A DNA stretch of 13,237 nt from Acidimicrobiia bacterium (lineage in GTDB: Bacteria > Actinomycetota > Acidimicrobiia > IMCC26256 > JAENVU01). Positions 13,151 to 13,237 of the stretch are shown here, one piece after another. Each line of letters opens with the position of its first letter. The first letter of the stretch is position 1. The DNA is taken from assembly GCA_016650415.1 (NCBI GenBank), contig JAENVU010000433.1, forward strand, positions 1-13,237. Reading direction: 5' to 3'. The notes below the pieces were generated by a model, which made no database searches, had not been told where the DNA came from, and saw only the letters and a list, made by a program, of their open reading frames with translations. The translations under genes and the position numbers were made by a program.

Positions 13151-13237
13151 TCCTCGGAATCGCGGATGTCGAAGAGCGACGCGAGCGCGTCCGAATACAA
13201 CTCGCCGCGGGCCGAACCTGCCGCCTCCTTGAGGCGC
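13147..13237 (-). CDS. hemA: Glutamyl-tRNA reductase, C-terminal end only
   Basis: Only the last 29 codons are in the window. They read RLKEAAGSARGELYSDAL and on to SLFDIRDSEE before TGA, resembling the C-terminal helix of glutamyl-tRNA reductase, which ends in a short LFDL/LFDI motif. Position, immediately upstream of hemC with a 4-base overlap, agrees with the usual actinobacterial hemA-hemC order. The catalytic domain lies outside the window, so the identification rests on context and this short tail. Confidence 0.75.
   Translation of the reverse strand, partial: RLKEAAGSARGELYSDALASLFDIRDSEE

Overview
The window looks like chromosomal DNA from a high-GC Gram-positive lineage. I infer Actinobacteria, perhaps Acidimicrobiia-like, from the GC-rich third positions, the compact C5-pathway heme operon in the order hemA-hemC-cobA/hemD-hemB-hemL, and the geranylgeranyl-reductase-type flavoprotein beside a respiratory complex. 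No marker gene here fixes the taxonomy. There are no RNA genes, mobile elements or CRISPR arrays that I can see. Genes are packed tightly, and several overlap by 3 to 8 bases.

Left block (1-2382, minus strand): a geranylgeranyl-reductase-family flavoprotein is followed, through a TGATG stop/start overlap, by a family 4 glycosyltransferase that runs off the left edge. The glycosyltransferase carries an apparent one-base deletion near 459-462. A 185-bp divergent spacer (2383-2567) holds two 10-bp direct repeats and separates this pair from the next block.

Middle block (2568-8456, plus strand): this is the centrepiece, an eight-gene operon for a membrane quinol:cytochrome c oxidoreductase of unusual make-up. 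In order it encodes a three-helix membrane protein of unknown function, a two-cluster [4Fe-4S] ferredoxin, a b6-type N-terminal cytochrome b, a separate C-terminal cytochrome b (subunit IV) with a long hydrophilic N-terminus, a Rieske protein, a membrane-anchored dihaem cytochrome c, a three-helix membrane protein of unknown function, and a 72-residue putative lipoprotein. The cytochrome b half has the 14-residue haem-ligand spacing of b6 and a cysteine aligned with the one that carries haem c(i) in b6f complexes. The usual PEWY motif is APWY in subunit IV. The set reads as a b6f-like menaquinol oxidase with a dedicated ferredoxin and several accessory subunits, which differs from the familiar actinobacterial qcrCAB arrangement.

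Right block (8457-13237, minus strand): heme biosynthesis from glutamyl-tRNA to uroporphyrinogen III, with hemA (only its 3' end in the window), hemC, a cobA-hemD fusion, hemB and hemL. Between hemC and cobA/hemD the first nine codons of cobA are duplicated. This leaves a 25-codon mini-ORF that links the two genes through two successive ATGA overlaps. The heme operon meets the bc operon tail to tail with no spacer at all. The layout puts haem supply, quinone tailoring and a haem-rich quinol oxidase side by side.
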